Below, one piece after another: positions 39,260-47,229 of a DNA stretch of 64,000 nt (its first letter is position 1; each line of letters starts with the position of its first letter). Position numbers and translations under genes: made by a program. Source of the DNA: JBBIQS01 sp037442205 (GTDB lineage Bacteria; Myxococcota; Myxococcia; Myxococcales; UBA5297); the NCBI GenBank assembly GCA_037442205.1, contig JBBIQS010000048.1:1-64000 (forward strand), read 5' to 3'. The notes beneath the pieces are model-generated. The model searched no databases. It was not told the DNA's origin and saw nothing but the letters and a program-made list of their open reading frames with translations.

Positions 39260-39288
39260 CTTCTTGGTTGGCTTTCGAGCATTGTCAA
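39260..39288 (-). promoter_or_regulatory. Possible promoter of the barrel gene
   Basis: Minus-strand TTGACA is perfect (39288-39283), but the hexamer 17 bases on (AAGAAG, 39265-39260) is a poor -10. The location just before the ATG at 39240 fits. Confidence 0.35.
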
Positions 39289-39387
39289 TTCCGCGCCGCG
39301 GAGGGCCGGCGCCGGCTCGCGGAGGAGCCGGAGCGAACGGTCGGGAGGGCGAGGGGTGGGGCTGGACTCAGGTCATCGGCGTTCGAG

Positions 39388-41028
39388 CTACTGTTGGGCC
39401 TTCGGGCAGACCGGGATCTTGGCCGGGCAGGTCTTGTCGGCCGGCGCGCGGCAGCAGACGTCGGCGTCGGTGCGGGCCAGGATCAGCCAGCGCGGCCGGG
39501 CCGCCTGGACCTGGCGCAGGATGCCGGTGATGTCCACGGTGCAGCCGGCGTGCTCCGGCTTGGTGAATTCGCGCGGGTCGAAGTCGGGCAGCGCGTCGCG
39601 GGTGGCGACGTTGATGCGCGCCTTCCACTTGTCCTCGAGCTGCACCACCCACTGGCCGTAGTTGCGGTAGGTGTTGAGCTCGCTGCACACCACGCCCTCG
39701 TACTGCCCACCGCTGGTGACGCAGTCCTTGTTGCAGGTGCAGTCGGCCTGGTCCGGGCCGGGGTCGCAGCCCCAGGAGGCGTTGTTGAAGTCTGGGCCGT
39801 TGGGGCCGTCGGCGACCATCCAGCGGAAGGGCGGGATCTCCGCGTTGCCGTTCGTGTCGCAGTCGGCGAAGGCGGTGGAGGGCTTGACGTTCTCGATCTT
39901 GACCAGCGCGCTCTCCATCGACTCGATGTCGATGTTGTCATTGCTGTAGCCGCACAGCTGGTCCATCGACGGGAACTTGGGGGCGTAGGCCGTGTTGATC
40001 TTGCAGAGCTTGAAGCCCACCGAGCGCTTGGCCGGGTCGGCGGTCGACTCGTTGGAGAAGTCGAACAGCATCGGGTCGGGGATGTCCTGGGGCCGGGGAT
40101 CGCCCTCGCGGCGGACCCAGCTCGGGAAGGTCATCTGGGTGTCGCCGCTGAACTCCTGCACCGTCCCGGTCAGCGACAGCACCCGGTCGCCCACCGACAG
40201 GCCGTCGGGGTAGGAGTAGTTGTAGACGTACATGTGGCCGAAGGTGCCGACGGTGTCCTGGTACACCGGGAGCGGCAGTTGCTTGGCCAGCTTGTCGGTG
40301 ACGTAGAAGCCCTCGGCGGTGACGGCGGTGACGATCATGTCGCCGACCGGCATCGGGGCGTCGATGGTGAGGAAGTTGCCCACGAACGGCGACTGCCGGT
40401 TGTCGATCTTGCACTTCGAGGTGCAGCCCGGGACCAGCAGCGGCGAGCGCTGCACGTCGGCCAGGGTGGGCTTGGCGAAGTAGACGACCCGGCTCAGGCC
40501 GGCAGCAAAGGTGCGCTCGAGGCCGCCGTCCTCGACCGCGGTCGGCCCGGCGTCGGGCAGGCCGGTGCCGCCGGTGTCGGTGGGCAGCGAGAAGACCGGC
40601 GGCGGAGGGGCGTCCATGGCCCACAACCGCATCCCGCCGAAGACCTTCTCCACCAGCACCGACCCCTCGGCCACTCCGCCCGCCGCGGGCAGCATCATGT
40701 CGGCGGTGTTGGAGGTCGAGCCCTTCAGCCGCACTCCCACCAGGTTACCGGGCGTCACCCGGAAGCTGACCGGGCGATCGAAGTCGACCGCCACGTCGCC
40801 CTTGCTGTCGATGGCGGTGACCTTGACCTTCAGCTCGATCGGCGTCAGTGGGATGGGCAGGGCGGTCTTTTCGCTGTCGCCGGTCTTGCCCGCCGGCGGC
40901 GCCGGATTGATTCCGGTGATCTCCACCTGGAACGACTGCACCCGGTTCTCGTCCAGCGGGACGTAGGTCACGCACGCCTGGCAGCCGGCCAGCGACAGGG
41001 CCAGCAGGAGGGGAAGGGAGCGGTTCAC
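39388..41028 (-). CDS. Cys-rich lipoprotein with OB-fold-like segments
   Basis: A 546-aa lipoprotein. The GTG at 41028 overlaps the nucleotidase stop (GTGA); the 200 codons open before it are shadow. The lipobox is LAGC (Cys ~16). An N-terminal Ig-like part (VEITGINPAPPAG, ELKVKVTAIDSKGDVAVDFDRPVSF) is followed by a segment GLSVGDRVLSLTGTVQEFSG..TQM. That segment resembles the OB-like domain found with secreted nucleases and phosphatases. A second such segment ends VDITGILRQVQ..RWLILARTDADV. The region between is Cys-rich (GCDPGPDQADCTCNKDC), suggesting disulfides. No catalytic motif is visible. Tight coupling to the nucleotidase suggests a nucleic-acid or nucleotide-binding partner at the cell surface; this is inference. 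Confidence 0.68.
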   Translation of the reverse strand: MNRSLPLLLALSLAGCQACVTYVPLDENRVQSFQVEITGINPAPPAGKTGDSEKTALPIPLTPIELKVKVTAIDSKGDVAVDFDRPVSFRVTPGNLVGVRLKGSTSNTADMMLPAAGGVAEGSVLVEKVFGGMRLWAMDAPPPPVFSLPTDTGGTGLPDAGPTAVEDGGLERTFAAGLSRVVYFAKPTLADVQRSPLLVPGCTSKCKIDNRQSPFVGNFLTIDAPMPVGDMIVTAVTAEGFYVTDKLAKQLPLPVYQDTVGTFGHMYVYNYSYPDGLSVGDRVLSLTGTVQEFSGDTQMTFPSWVRREGDPRPQDIPDPMLFDFSNESTADPAKRSVGFKLCKINTAYAPKFPSMDQLCGYSNDNIDIESMESALVKIENVKPSTAFADCDTNGNAEIPPFRWMVADGPNGPDFNNASWGCDPGPDQADCTCNKDCVTSGGQYEGVVCSELNTYRNYGQWVVQLEDKWKARINVATRDALPDFDPREFTKPEHAGCTVDITGILRQVQAARPRWLILARTDADVCCRAPADKTCPAKIPVCPKAQQ

Positions 41029-43550
41029 TTGACCCTCCGGCCGATGCGCCCGTCCTCTTCGCCGATGGCGATGGGGACCTTGGTGGGGGCGGAGCAGAAG
41101 TTGCGCAGGTCGTTGGTGACGTGGCCGCAGCTCTTCTCGTCGCCGTTGATCACCTCCTGGCAGTTGCACTTGCCGGCGGCCACCGGCGGGGCCTCGACCA
41201 TCTTGGCCGGATGGTTGGGGTCCTGCTGGAAGGCCTGGAAAGCCTTCTCGAAGGCGTCGGCCTGCTTGCACCAGGAGACGGCGATCGGGTCGATGAGGCG
41301 ATTGCCGTTGTCCACCGCCCGGGCGCACAGGTAGCCGACCTCGCTGGTGCGCTTCTCGGGGGCAAGGCCGGTGTTGCGGCTGTTGAGGCCGAGGATGTCC
41401 TCGCAGGTGCACTGGCCGCGCAGCCAGTCGATCAGGCTGTCGCGCAGGCTGATGCCGGTCTCGATGCGGGTGGTGTTGCGCTTGAGGACCTTGAACCCCG
41501 AGCCGCCCTTGGCGATGTAGTCGTTGACCGCGATCTTGTAGCTGGCCCCGGGGTTGACCGGCTGGCCGTTGATGGTCAGCCCGTAGCTGGGGGACGCCCA
41601 GCAGACCTTCTCCTCGGTGCAGCGCCACTTGCCCTCCTGCGGCTTTTCGAACTGCTGGCAGTCGTCGTCGACGTCGCAGGCGTGGCGCTCCAGGTTGCGC
41701 TGGGCCTGGGCGCAGTCCATCACGAAATGGATCCCCGCCACCTGGGCCTGGGCCTGGCAGCCGCGGTCAGAGGAGCGCGAGGCCACGTAGTCGGTCAGCT
41801 CATGCACCTCGGCGCCGGAGAGGTACATGATGTTGATGGTGTTCTCGAAGGGGAACACGTTGAACATCGACTCCAGGGTCACCGGGCCGGGGTAGAGGTT
41901 GTCGCGGATGCCCAGGGTGTTGGTGAGCGAGAACTCGGCCTCCACCCGGCGGCGGACCTTCATCGACTCGGCGGTCATGTTGCCCAGGGGGCTGTCGCCG
42001 CCGGTGGAGCTGTTGCGCCGGGCGATCTCGCGCGGGGCGAAGGCGAAGATCCGCGGCAGGGCGAAGGTGGTGTCCAGCTGCAGGATGTAGGGCTGCAGCA
42101 GGTCGGTGGTCTTGCGGTCCTCTTGCTGCCGGCAGCGCTCGACCCGGGACATGCAGTCGATCGGCAGGTGGAGGTCGCAGTCGAAGTCGCGGTAGTCGGC
42201 GTCGTAGATCGCCATGCAGCGATCGGTGTCGGCCTCGGGCAGCGCGCTCCAGAAGCGTTCGCGGCAGGAGGTGGCCGGGCTCTCGGCGCCGAACTTGGGG
42301 CGGGCCTTGATCAGGTTGGCGAAGTCGGCCGACTGCACCTGCGAGCGCCAGCTGCGGGCCTCGTCGTCGCACCAGATCGCGTCCACCGGGAAGGCATGGT
42401 AGCTGTGCGCCACCACCTCGGCGCCTTCGGCCTTGCGCTTGTACCAGGCCTGCATCTCCGGGCTGTCCTCGGCGGCGTCGGGCTTGGCCGGGGGCATCTG
42501 CACCTCGAGATCGAGGCGCCCCAGGTACTTGGCGAAGGCTCCGGAGTGGCTGATGATCACCGGGCGGCCGCTGGGATCGCGGATGACCTGCGGCGGGTTG
42601 AGCACGATGTGCAGGTGGCCGCCCTCGATCACGTCGATGCCGCTCACCCCGGGGATGAAGACCCGCACCGTGCCGTCGGGCAGGGTGTTGGGCTGGTCGG
42701 GGGTGGGGCCCGGAGGCGGCTCGATCTGAATCCAGGGATCGTTCTTCCGGGTCAGGAAGGGCTTGGCGTTCTCGTAGGGATAGTAGGCGTCATAGCCGGT
42801 GAGCAGGTCCTGGTCCTCGGTCAGGCCCAGGTGGCTGAGGACGACGATCAGGTCGGTGACCGGCCGCAGCAGCTCGAGGTAGGAGCGCACCGTCTCGTTC
42901 TGCTCCAGCGGGATGGCCTGCAGGCTGTTGCCGCCGTCCATCAGGCCGTACATCGAGCTGGTGGAGCCCATGCCGATGATGCCGACCCGGATGCCGCCGG
43001 CGTTCACCAGGGTGTAGGGGGCCGAGTACTTGTCCAGCCCGTGGGCGTTGGGGGCGTTGGTGTTCTCCCACAGGTAGTTGGCCGCCAGCAGCGGGTAGCG
43101 GCCGAAGCGCTGGATCTTGTCGGTGAAGTTCTGGACGCCTTTGTCGAACTCGTGGTTGCCCATGGCCACGGCGTCGTAGTTCATGTGGCTCATCCAGCGG
43201 ATCTCGGGCTCGCCGTCGTTGGCGTTGAAGATCGGCCCTCCCTGGAACTGGTCGCCCGAGTCGAGCAGCACCACCCGGTCGGCGTGCTCCTTCTCGCGGC
43301 GGATGAGGGCCGCCATCCGCGCCACGCCGCCGTAGGGCGGGGCCTCGGGGGCCAGCCCCAGGTCGCTGTCGGTCTTGAGCGGCGCCAGGTCGTAGGGCAG
43401 CAGCCGGCTGTGCATGTCGGTGGTGTGGAGCACCGTCAGCCGGACCGTCTGTCCTTCGAGAAAGGGATTCTGGCCCTGCTGCGTGTCGAGGCACGACACC
43501 AGGGCAAGCAGCGCGCCGAGCAGCGTCAGGCGGCGGATGGCAGGGCGCAC
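41025..43550 (-). CDS. Second 5'-nucleotidase-family lipoprotein
   Basis: An 841-aa exported metallophosphoesterase. The GTG at 43550 (GAGGTG just upstream) gives a signal peptide with lipobox LVSC; the ATG at 43604 would add 18 basic residues. The family motifs are complete: LHTTDMHSRL, LLDSGDQFQGGP, MGNHEFDKG, VVLSHLG and EGGHLH in the metal domain. The C-terminal nucleotidase domain contains GNMTAESM and FPFENTINIMYLSGAEVHELTDYVA. It has unusually many cysteines in two inserts (C-rich 420-480 and near 640), suggesting disulfides. It is the first gene of an operon with the OB-fold-like lipoprotein and has a good promoter. It differs clearly from the other family member at 15013. Confidence 0.85.
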   Translation of the reverse strand: MRPAIRRLTLLGALLALVSCLDTQQGQNPFLEGQTVRLTVLHTTDMHSRLLPYDLAPLKTDSDLGLAPEAPPYGGVARMAALIRREKEHADRVVLLDSGDQFQGGPIFNANDGEPEIRWMSHMNYDAVAMGNHEFDKGVQNFTDKIQRFGRYPLLAANYLWENTNAPNAHGLDKYSAPYTLVNAGGIRVGIIGMGSTSSMYGLMDGGNSLQAIPLEQNETVRSYLELLRPVTDLIVVLSHLGLTEDQDLLTGYDAYYPYENAKPFLTRKNDPWIQIEPPPGPTPDQPNTLPDGTVRVFIPGVSGIDVIEGGHLHIVLNPPQVIRDPSGRPVIISHSGAFAKYLGRLDLEVQMPPAKPDAAEDSPEMQAWYKRKAEGAEVVAHSYHAFPVDAIWCDDEARSWRSQVQSADFANLIKARPKFGAESPATSCRERFWSALPEADTDRCMAIYDADYRDFDCDLHLPIDCMSRVERCRQQEDRKTTDLLQPYILQLDTTFALPRIFAFAPREIARRNSSTGGDSPLGNMTAESMKVRRRVEAEFSLTNTLGIRDNLYPGPVTLESMFNVFPFENTINIMYLSGAEVHELTDYVASRSSDRGCQAQAQVAGIHFVMDCAQAQRNLERHACDVDDDCQQFEKPQEGKWRCTEEKVCWASPSYGLTINGQPVNPGASYKIAVNDYIAKGGSGFKVLKRNTTRIETGISLRDSLIDWLRGQCTCEDILGLNSRNTGLAPEKRTSEVGYLCARAVDNGNRLIDPIAVSWCKQADAFEKAFQAFQQDPNHPAKMVEAPPVAAGKCNCQEVINGDEKSCGHVTNDLRNFCSAPTKVPIAIGEEDGRIGRRVK

Positions 43551-44015
43551 TTCACACCTCGTCGAAAGCGGTTTCCCAAAGCCCCTCCCGAAGGACTTCC
43601 TCAATCGACCATGTCACCTTGAGGAGCGGTAAGGACGGCTTGGGCCCGCTAGGGCGCCCAAAAGCCGACCGACCTTAGAAAAGCGAGTGAACGGTGTCAA
43701 GCCGTGAACTCTGCGCCCCCCTTTCTGCCCCTACGACAGCCGCCGGGTCGGCACCGCCCCGGTGGGGTGGACCGGCCCCGGGCGCTGGCCGGAATGTGTG
43801 GAGCGCCAGGGATCCTCGGCTCGAGCGAGTGTGGCCGCCAGCCGCAGTGGGTTCGGGCTCCCGCCGCGATTCGTTTTTGGGGAAGCGCGACGTCCGCGTC
43901 CCTAAGATTCCTGTAATCAAGCTTCCGCTCGCCTGTCCCCTCGCAAAAGCGCGGCGGTCCGGAATGGTTCCGGGATCCCTCGCCCCGCTCGGCTGCAACT
44001 GCGAGGCACCACACA
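43551..44015. other. Divergent intergenic region
   Basis: 465 bases between the leftward nucleotidase operon and the rightward ECF operon. It holds the leftward promoter at 43672-43700 and a GGAA-N3-TTCC inverted repeat near 43963-43973. Relative to the surroundings it has a few A/T-richer patches. No gene is supported. The promoter of the ECF operon must lie here but was not identified. Confidence 0.55.
43672..43700 (-). promoter_or_regulatory. Promoter of the nucleotidase/OB-fold lipoprotein operon
   Basis: On the minus strand, perfect TTGACA (43700-43695), a 17-base spacer and TAAGGT (43677-43672). The leader to the GTG at 43550 is about 115 bases. Confidence 0.55.
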
Positions 44016-44984
44016 ATGAAGAGACGAATCGACATCCTCCTGGCGGCGCTGCTGCTGGCGCTCGGAGCCGGCTGCGGCGTCCGCGTCGCCGAGGGCGGGC
44101 TCGACTCGCCCACCGACCCCGCCGGCACCGGGGCGCTGCGCGGGCGCGCCCTGACCAGCGACGGACAGCCCGTCGCCGGTGCGCGCACCATCTTCATCGC
44201 CGCCGACGGGAGCCGCCTGGAGACCAAGACCGCCCAGGACGGGACCTTCTCCGTCGACCAGGTCCCTTCGACGCACGGCACGCTGGTGCTCAACGACGGC
44301 GCGGGAATGGGCGAGCTTCGCGAGCTGACCACCTATGCCCACGGGACCAACGAGCTGGGCGACGTCTTCGTCTCGCCGCTGGCCGACCACCCGCGGGCGG
44401 TCAGCCTGCGCGACATCGGGTTCGAGGAGCGGATCACCGACCAGCCGAGGGAGCTGTTGGCCCCCGTCTTCTCCTCGGACGGGCGCGCCCTCTACGCGTT
44501 TCGCCCGTCCGAGCGGCGAACCTACTGGCGGGCCGACTACAACCTGGTGAAGATCGACACTGCCACCGGCGAGGAGGCGCTCGTACGCTCCTGGAATCCC
44601 GTCGTTCAGCAGGACCAGTGGCCGCTTCTCACCCTCATCGACGACAGGTTTCTCTTCTACACGAATCTGTACGGCAGCCAGCCTGGCGGTTTGCCGGAAT
44701 CGATCATCGCGCCCACCGCCCCCGGCTCCTATGCCTACAGCGGCGAGACTCCGCCGGTCGCCATCTTCGCTCAGGGCTCGACCCTGTACACCATCGTGGC
44801 CAAGGGGGACGCCGCTGGCTCCGGGCTCCAGTACTACGTGGAAGACCACTACTCGGGCCGGAGCCCTGCTTGGATCCCGTTCTTGCCTCGCGCCGACGGA
44901 AGCTCGCTGCCCATGGAAGGGCTGGTGGTCATCGCCTCCGAGCCCGGCCAGCTCTTCTTTGCCCCGGTCATCCGTTGCTCCTAG
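44016..44984 (+). CDS. Surface lipoprotein, N-terminal part (ORF broken by TAG at 44982)
   Basis: The first 322 residues of what is probably one ~597-aa lipoprotein. The signal peptide has lipobox GAGC (Cys ~20). A carboxypeptidase-regulatory-like domain at ~38-110 (GALRGRALTSDGQPVAGA, KTAQDGTFSVDQV) is followed by a TolB/beta-propeller-like region (LLAPVFSSDGRALYAF, LVKIDTATGEEALV, DDRFLFYTNLYG). The frame ends at a TAG whose last two bases start an adapter-like 13-mer. The same frame continues without another stop to 45824, where the propeller pattern resumes. The stop is therefore likely an assembly artefact, not biology. It is the first gene of the ECF sigma/anti-sigma/caspase operon, probably its surface sensor. 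Confidence 0.72.
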   Translation: MKRRIDILLAALLLALGAGCGVRVAEGGLDSPTDPAGTGALRGRALTSDGQPVAGARTIFIAADGSRLETKTAQDGTFSVDQVPSTHGTLVLNDGAGMGELRELTTYAHGTNELGDVFVSPLADHPRAVSLRDIGFEERITDQPRELLAPVFSSDGRALYAFRPSERRTYWRADYNLVKIDTATGEEALVRSWNPVVQQDQWPLLTLIDDRFLFYTNLYGSQPGGLPESIIAPTAPGSYAYSGETPPVAIFAQGSTLYTIVAKGDAAGSGLQYYVEDHYSGRSPAWIPFLPRADGSSLPMEGLVVIASEPGQLFFAPVIRCS

Positions 44985-44997
44985 ATCGGAAGAGCGT
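44983..44997 (+). other. Illumina-adapter-like sequence inside a coding region
   Basis: AGATCGGAAGAGC (44983-44995) is identical to the 13-base start shared by TruSeq adapters, and two further bases (GT) also match the read-2 adapter. Removing these 15 bases restores an uninterrupted frame from 44016 to 45824. Confidence 0.75.
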
Positions 44998-45035
44998 GCA
45001 CTCCTGGCGAGAAAGCACTCGAGGGAAAGTTCGCG

Positions 45036-45824
45036 GTGTTCCAGCTGGACCTCGCCACCCAGCAGACCCAGCAAGTGGGCTCGGGCGGAGATTGGGACGG
45101 GCTGAGCCGCCCCTGGGCGGTCAAGGTGGCCGACCGGATCTACTTCCTGAGCGACGCGCACTCTCCGTCCCTCGGCTGGTTGATGGACCTGGTCGAGCTG
45201 AACCTCACCACGGGAGAGAGGACGGTGCTGACCTCGATTCCCAAGGTGGAGGCGGTCGCGCTGGTCACCGACCCGAGCCGGCGGTTCGCCGCCATGGCTG
45301 TCAGGAACTCCGACCATCACGGTTCCTTCTTCCGCATCACGCCCGGCGCGGCCACGCCCCTGGACCTCGGACCGAACGCGGATCCAATCTTCTCCACTGA
45401 CGAGAGCGTGCCCGACGGCAAGACGACTCCGCGCTTCCGGGGGGCCGAACTGTTGGACGACGGCACCGCGCGCCTGTGGATTGCGGTCTGCGACCCGGCG
45501 ACCCTCGAGAGCGACTGCCCCCGCGAAGTCGACGACTTTGACCTGAACGGCAAGCGGCTGCGCCGCCGCCCCGTGGCGCTCCCCCAGGATCCTGTCGACA
45601 TCGTTCAACCTGCCGACCGCCTGGTCGAAGCGCTGCTTCTGCGCGACTCCGGGGGACAGCTCCAGATCGCCGGCGCCCGGAAAGAAGAACCGCTGTCTCC
45701 CCGGACGTTCCTCCACGCCGACCATTCCCAGCCGGCGTTCTCCGCCGACGGCGCCTGGATGTCCTACGTGACCCGCGATCCGCTCAGCGGGTTCAACCAG
45801 CTGTTCCGCGTCGCCGCGAAGTGA
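45036..45824 (+). CDS. Surface lipoprotein, C-terminal part (continuation of 44016 gene)
   Basis: 262 residues in the same frame as the upstream fragment, with the first available start a GTG at 45036. The sequence has the repeating blade character of a beta-propeller (FQLDLATQQTQQV, VKVADRIYFLSDAH, LVELNLTTGERTVL, FSADGAWMSYVTRD) and no signal peptide of its own. That supports its being the downstream half of one protein. Two Cys (CDPATLESDC) may form a disulfide. The stop overlaps the start of the ECF sigma gene (GTGA at 45821-45824). Translational coupling at this junction argues that the intact gene is expressed in the real genome. Confidence 0.7.
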   Translation: MFQLDLATQQTQQVGSGGDWDGLSRPWAVKVADRIYFLSDAHSPSLGWLMDLVELNLTTGERTVLTSIPKVEAVALVTDPSRRFAAMAVRNSDHHGSFFRITPGAATPLDLGPNADPIFSTDESVPDGKTTPRFRGAELLDDGTARLWIAVCDPATLESDCPREVDDFDLNGKRLRRRPVALPQDPVDIVQPADRLVEALLLRDSGGQLQIAGARKEEPLSPRTFLHADHSQPAFSADGAWMSYVTRDPLSGFNQLFRVAAK

Positions 45825-46450
45825 GCGAACGCCTCATGTCCCTTCTCGCGAGCGTCCCAGCCTCAGCTTCCGAAGCGCCCGAGGAATCCGGCGAGTCGGA
45901 GCTGGTGCGCCGCGCGCGAGAAGGGGATCGCGCCGCCGCCCGCGCCCTCTTCGAGAGGTACTGCGAACCGCTGATGGCCTTCTGCTTCCTCGCCGCCCGC
46001 CGCGACCGCGAGCGCGCCAAGGACCTCATGCAGGAGTCGTTCGCCAAGGCCTTCGGCTCGCTCGAGAAGCTGGGCGATCCGGAGAAGTTCCGCAGCTGGC
46101 TCTTCTCCATCGCCGCCAACCTGAGCCGCAACGCCGGCGAGCAGGAGCAGCGCCAGCGCTCGCTGCTCGAGGTCTATGCGCTGGAGCAGGACGCCGGGGC
46201 GCCCGCCGAGGAAAAGCTCGCCCGTGAGGAGCGCATCGCCGCAGTCCGGCGCGCGCTCGCCCAGGTCGACGATCCCAAGCTGCGCGAGATTGTCCAGCTC
46301 AAGTACGGCGAGCCCGAGCACACCACCCGCGAGATCGCCGCCAAGCTCGAAATTCCCCACGGCACGGTCACGGTGAAGCTGATGCGCTTCCGCGCCGCCA
46401 TCCGCCGCGACCTGTGCCGGGCGCTGGCCCAATCCGAGGAGGCCGCCTGA
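45821..46450 (+). CDS. ECF-type RNA polymerase sigma factor
   Basis: A 209-aa sigma factor from the GTG at 45821. Region 2 shows ELVRRAREGDRAAARALFERYCEPLMAF, the DLMQESFAKAF helix (DxxQxxF motif) and FRSWLFSIAANL. Region 4 shows LREIVQLKYGEPEHTTREIAAKLEIPHGTVTVKLMRFRAAIR, the helix-turn-helix for the -35 box. Regions 1 and 3 are missing, as in ECF factors. The acidic linker before region 2 is a little longer than usual. It overlaps the lipoprotein gene upstream (GTGA) and the anti-sigma gene downstream (TGATG), a typical cognate arrangement. It directs polymerase to envelope-stress or surface-related promoters; targets unknown. Confidence 0.92.
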   Translation: MSERLMSLLASVPASASEAPEESGESELVRRAREGDRAAARALFERYCEPLMAFCFLAARRDRERAKDLMQESFAKAFGSLEKLGDPEKFRSWLFSIAANLSRNAGEQEQRQRSLLEVYALEQDAGAPAEEKLAREERIAAVRRALAQVDDPKLREIVQLKYGEPEHTTREIAAKLEIPHGTVTVKLMRFRAAIRRDLCRALAQSEEAA

Positions 46451-47229
46451 TGAGCTGCCCCGTCTTCACCGAGGAGCGCTTCGCCCGCTTGCTCGACAAC
46501 TCGATCGATCCGGCGAGCCGCGCGGCGCTGCGCGCCCACTTCGAATGCCCCTGCGACGAGTGCCTGGAGAGGCTCGCCCAGCGCGAAGAGCTGCTGCCGC
46601 TGCTCGCCGGACCGGAGGCACGCCTGAGCGCCGCCGAGAAGGACGCCGCCTTTGCCGCCGCGGCCCAGAGCCTGCCAGCGCACGTGGTGCCGCTGCGGCG
46701 GCGATCTGTCTCGACCCGGGCGATCGGCCTGGCGCTGGCCGCGTCGGTGGCGATCGTCGTCGCCGCGGTAATCAACCGCGGCCCGGGCTACACCGGGCTC
46801 AAGGGCGCGGGTGGGCCGCAGGTGGAGCTGTTGGCCTTCGCGCTCCCGGCGGGCGCACCTGCCGGCGCCTCGCGCCAGGTGGCCGACGGCGAGCAGCTCG
46901 GCGCCGGCGAGCGGCTCGTCTTCAGGCTGCGCTCGTCGCGGAAGGCGGAGCTGCTCCTCCTAGCCCAGCCCCGCGGTGGCGCAATCGTCGAGCTCTGGAA
47001 CGGGGCGCTCCCGGACCGCGGCGAGCTCGAGGTTGCCGGGGCGGGGCAGGCACTGGCCCTCGATCCCAGTCGCGTCGGAGCCGCGTTTTCCCTCGCCGCC
47101 GTCGCTTGTTCCAAGGCGATCCTCCCCTCAGCGCTCTCGGCGGTGCAGCTCACCGAGGTCGATCTTGCCCGCGCTCTCCCCGACTGCTGGGTCGATCTCC
47201 TCCACCTGCGAGCCAAGGAGACCCGGTGA
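46450..47229 (+). CDS. Probable membrane-bound anti-sigma factor
   Basis: A 259-aa protein whose ATG shares one base with the sigma-factor stop. The first ~50 residues look like a degenerate zinc-binding anti-sigma domain, with H30, C33, C35 and C38 (HFECPCDEC); the canonical spacing HxxxCxxC is not exact. One membrane helix spans ~91-108. The ~150-residue exported part is beta-rich (QVADGEQLGAGERLVFRLRSSRKAELLLLAQ) and resembles DUF4384-type modules seen near caspase-like proteins. Position and topology fit an anti-sigma factor that holds the ECF factor at the membrane until its outer part is cleaved or bound. Its stop overlaps the caspase start. Confidence 0.72.
   Translation: MSCPVFTEERFARLLDNSIDPASRAALRAHFECPCDECLERLAQREELLPLLAGPEARLSAAEKDAAFAAAAQSLPAHVVPLRRRSVSTRAIGLALAASVAIVVAAVINRGPGYTGLKGAGGPQVELLAFALPAGAPAGASRQVADGEQLGAGERLVFRLRSSRKAELLLLAQPRGGAIVELWNGALPDRGELEVAGAGQALALDPSRVGAAFSLAAVACSKAILPSALSAVQLTEVDLARALPDCWVDLLHLRAKETR

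Noticed and set aside
39312..39331. CCGGCTC/GAGCCGG hairpin after the OB-fold lipoprotein as a terminator
   Set aside because: It has only 7 bp, no T-tract and lies inside other GC repeats; not strong enough to call.
43694..45400. Long plus-strand frame overlapping the ECF-operon lipoprotein
   Set aside because: It is Arg/Gly-rich without domains, while the frame from 44016 has a signal peptide, a lipobox and propeller repeats.
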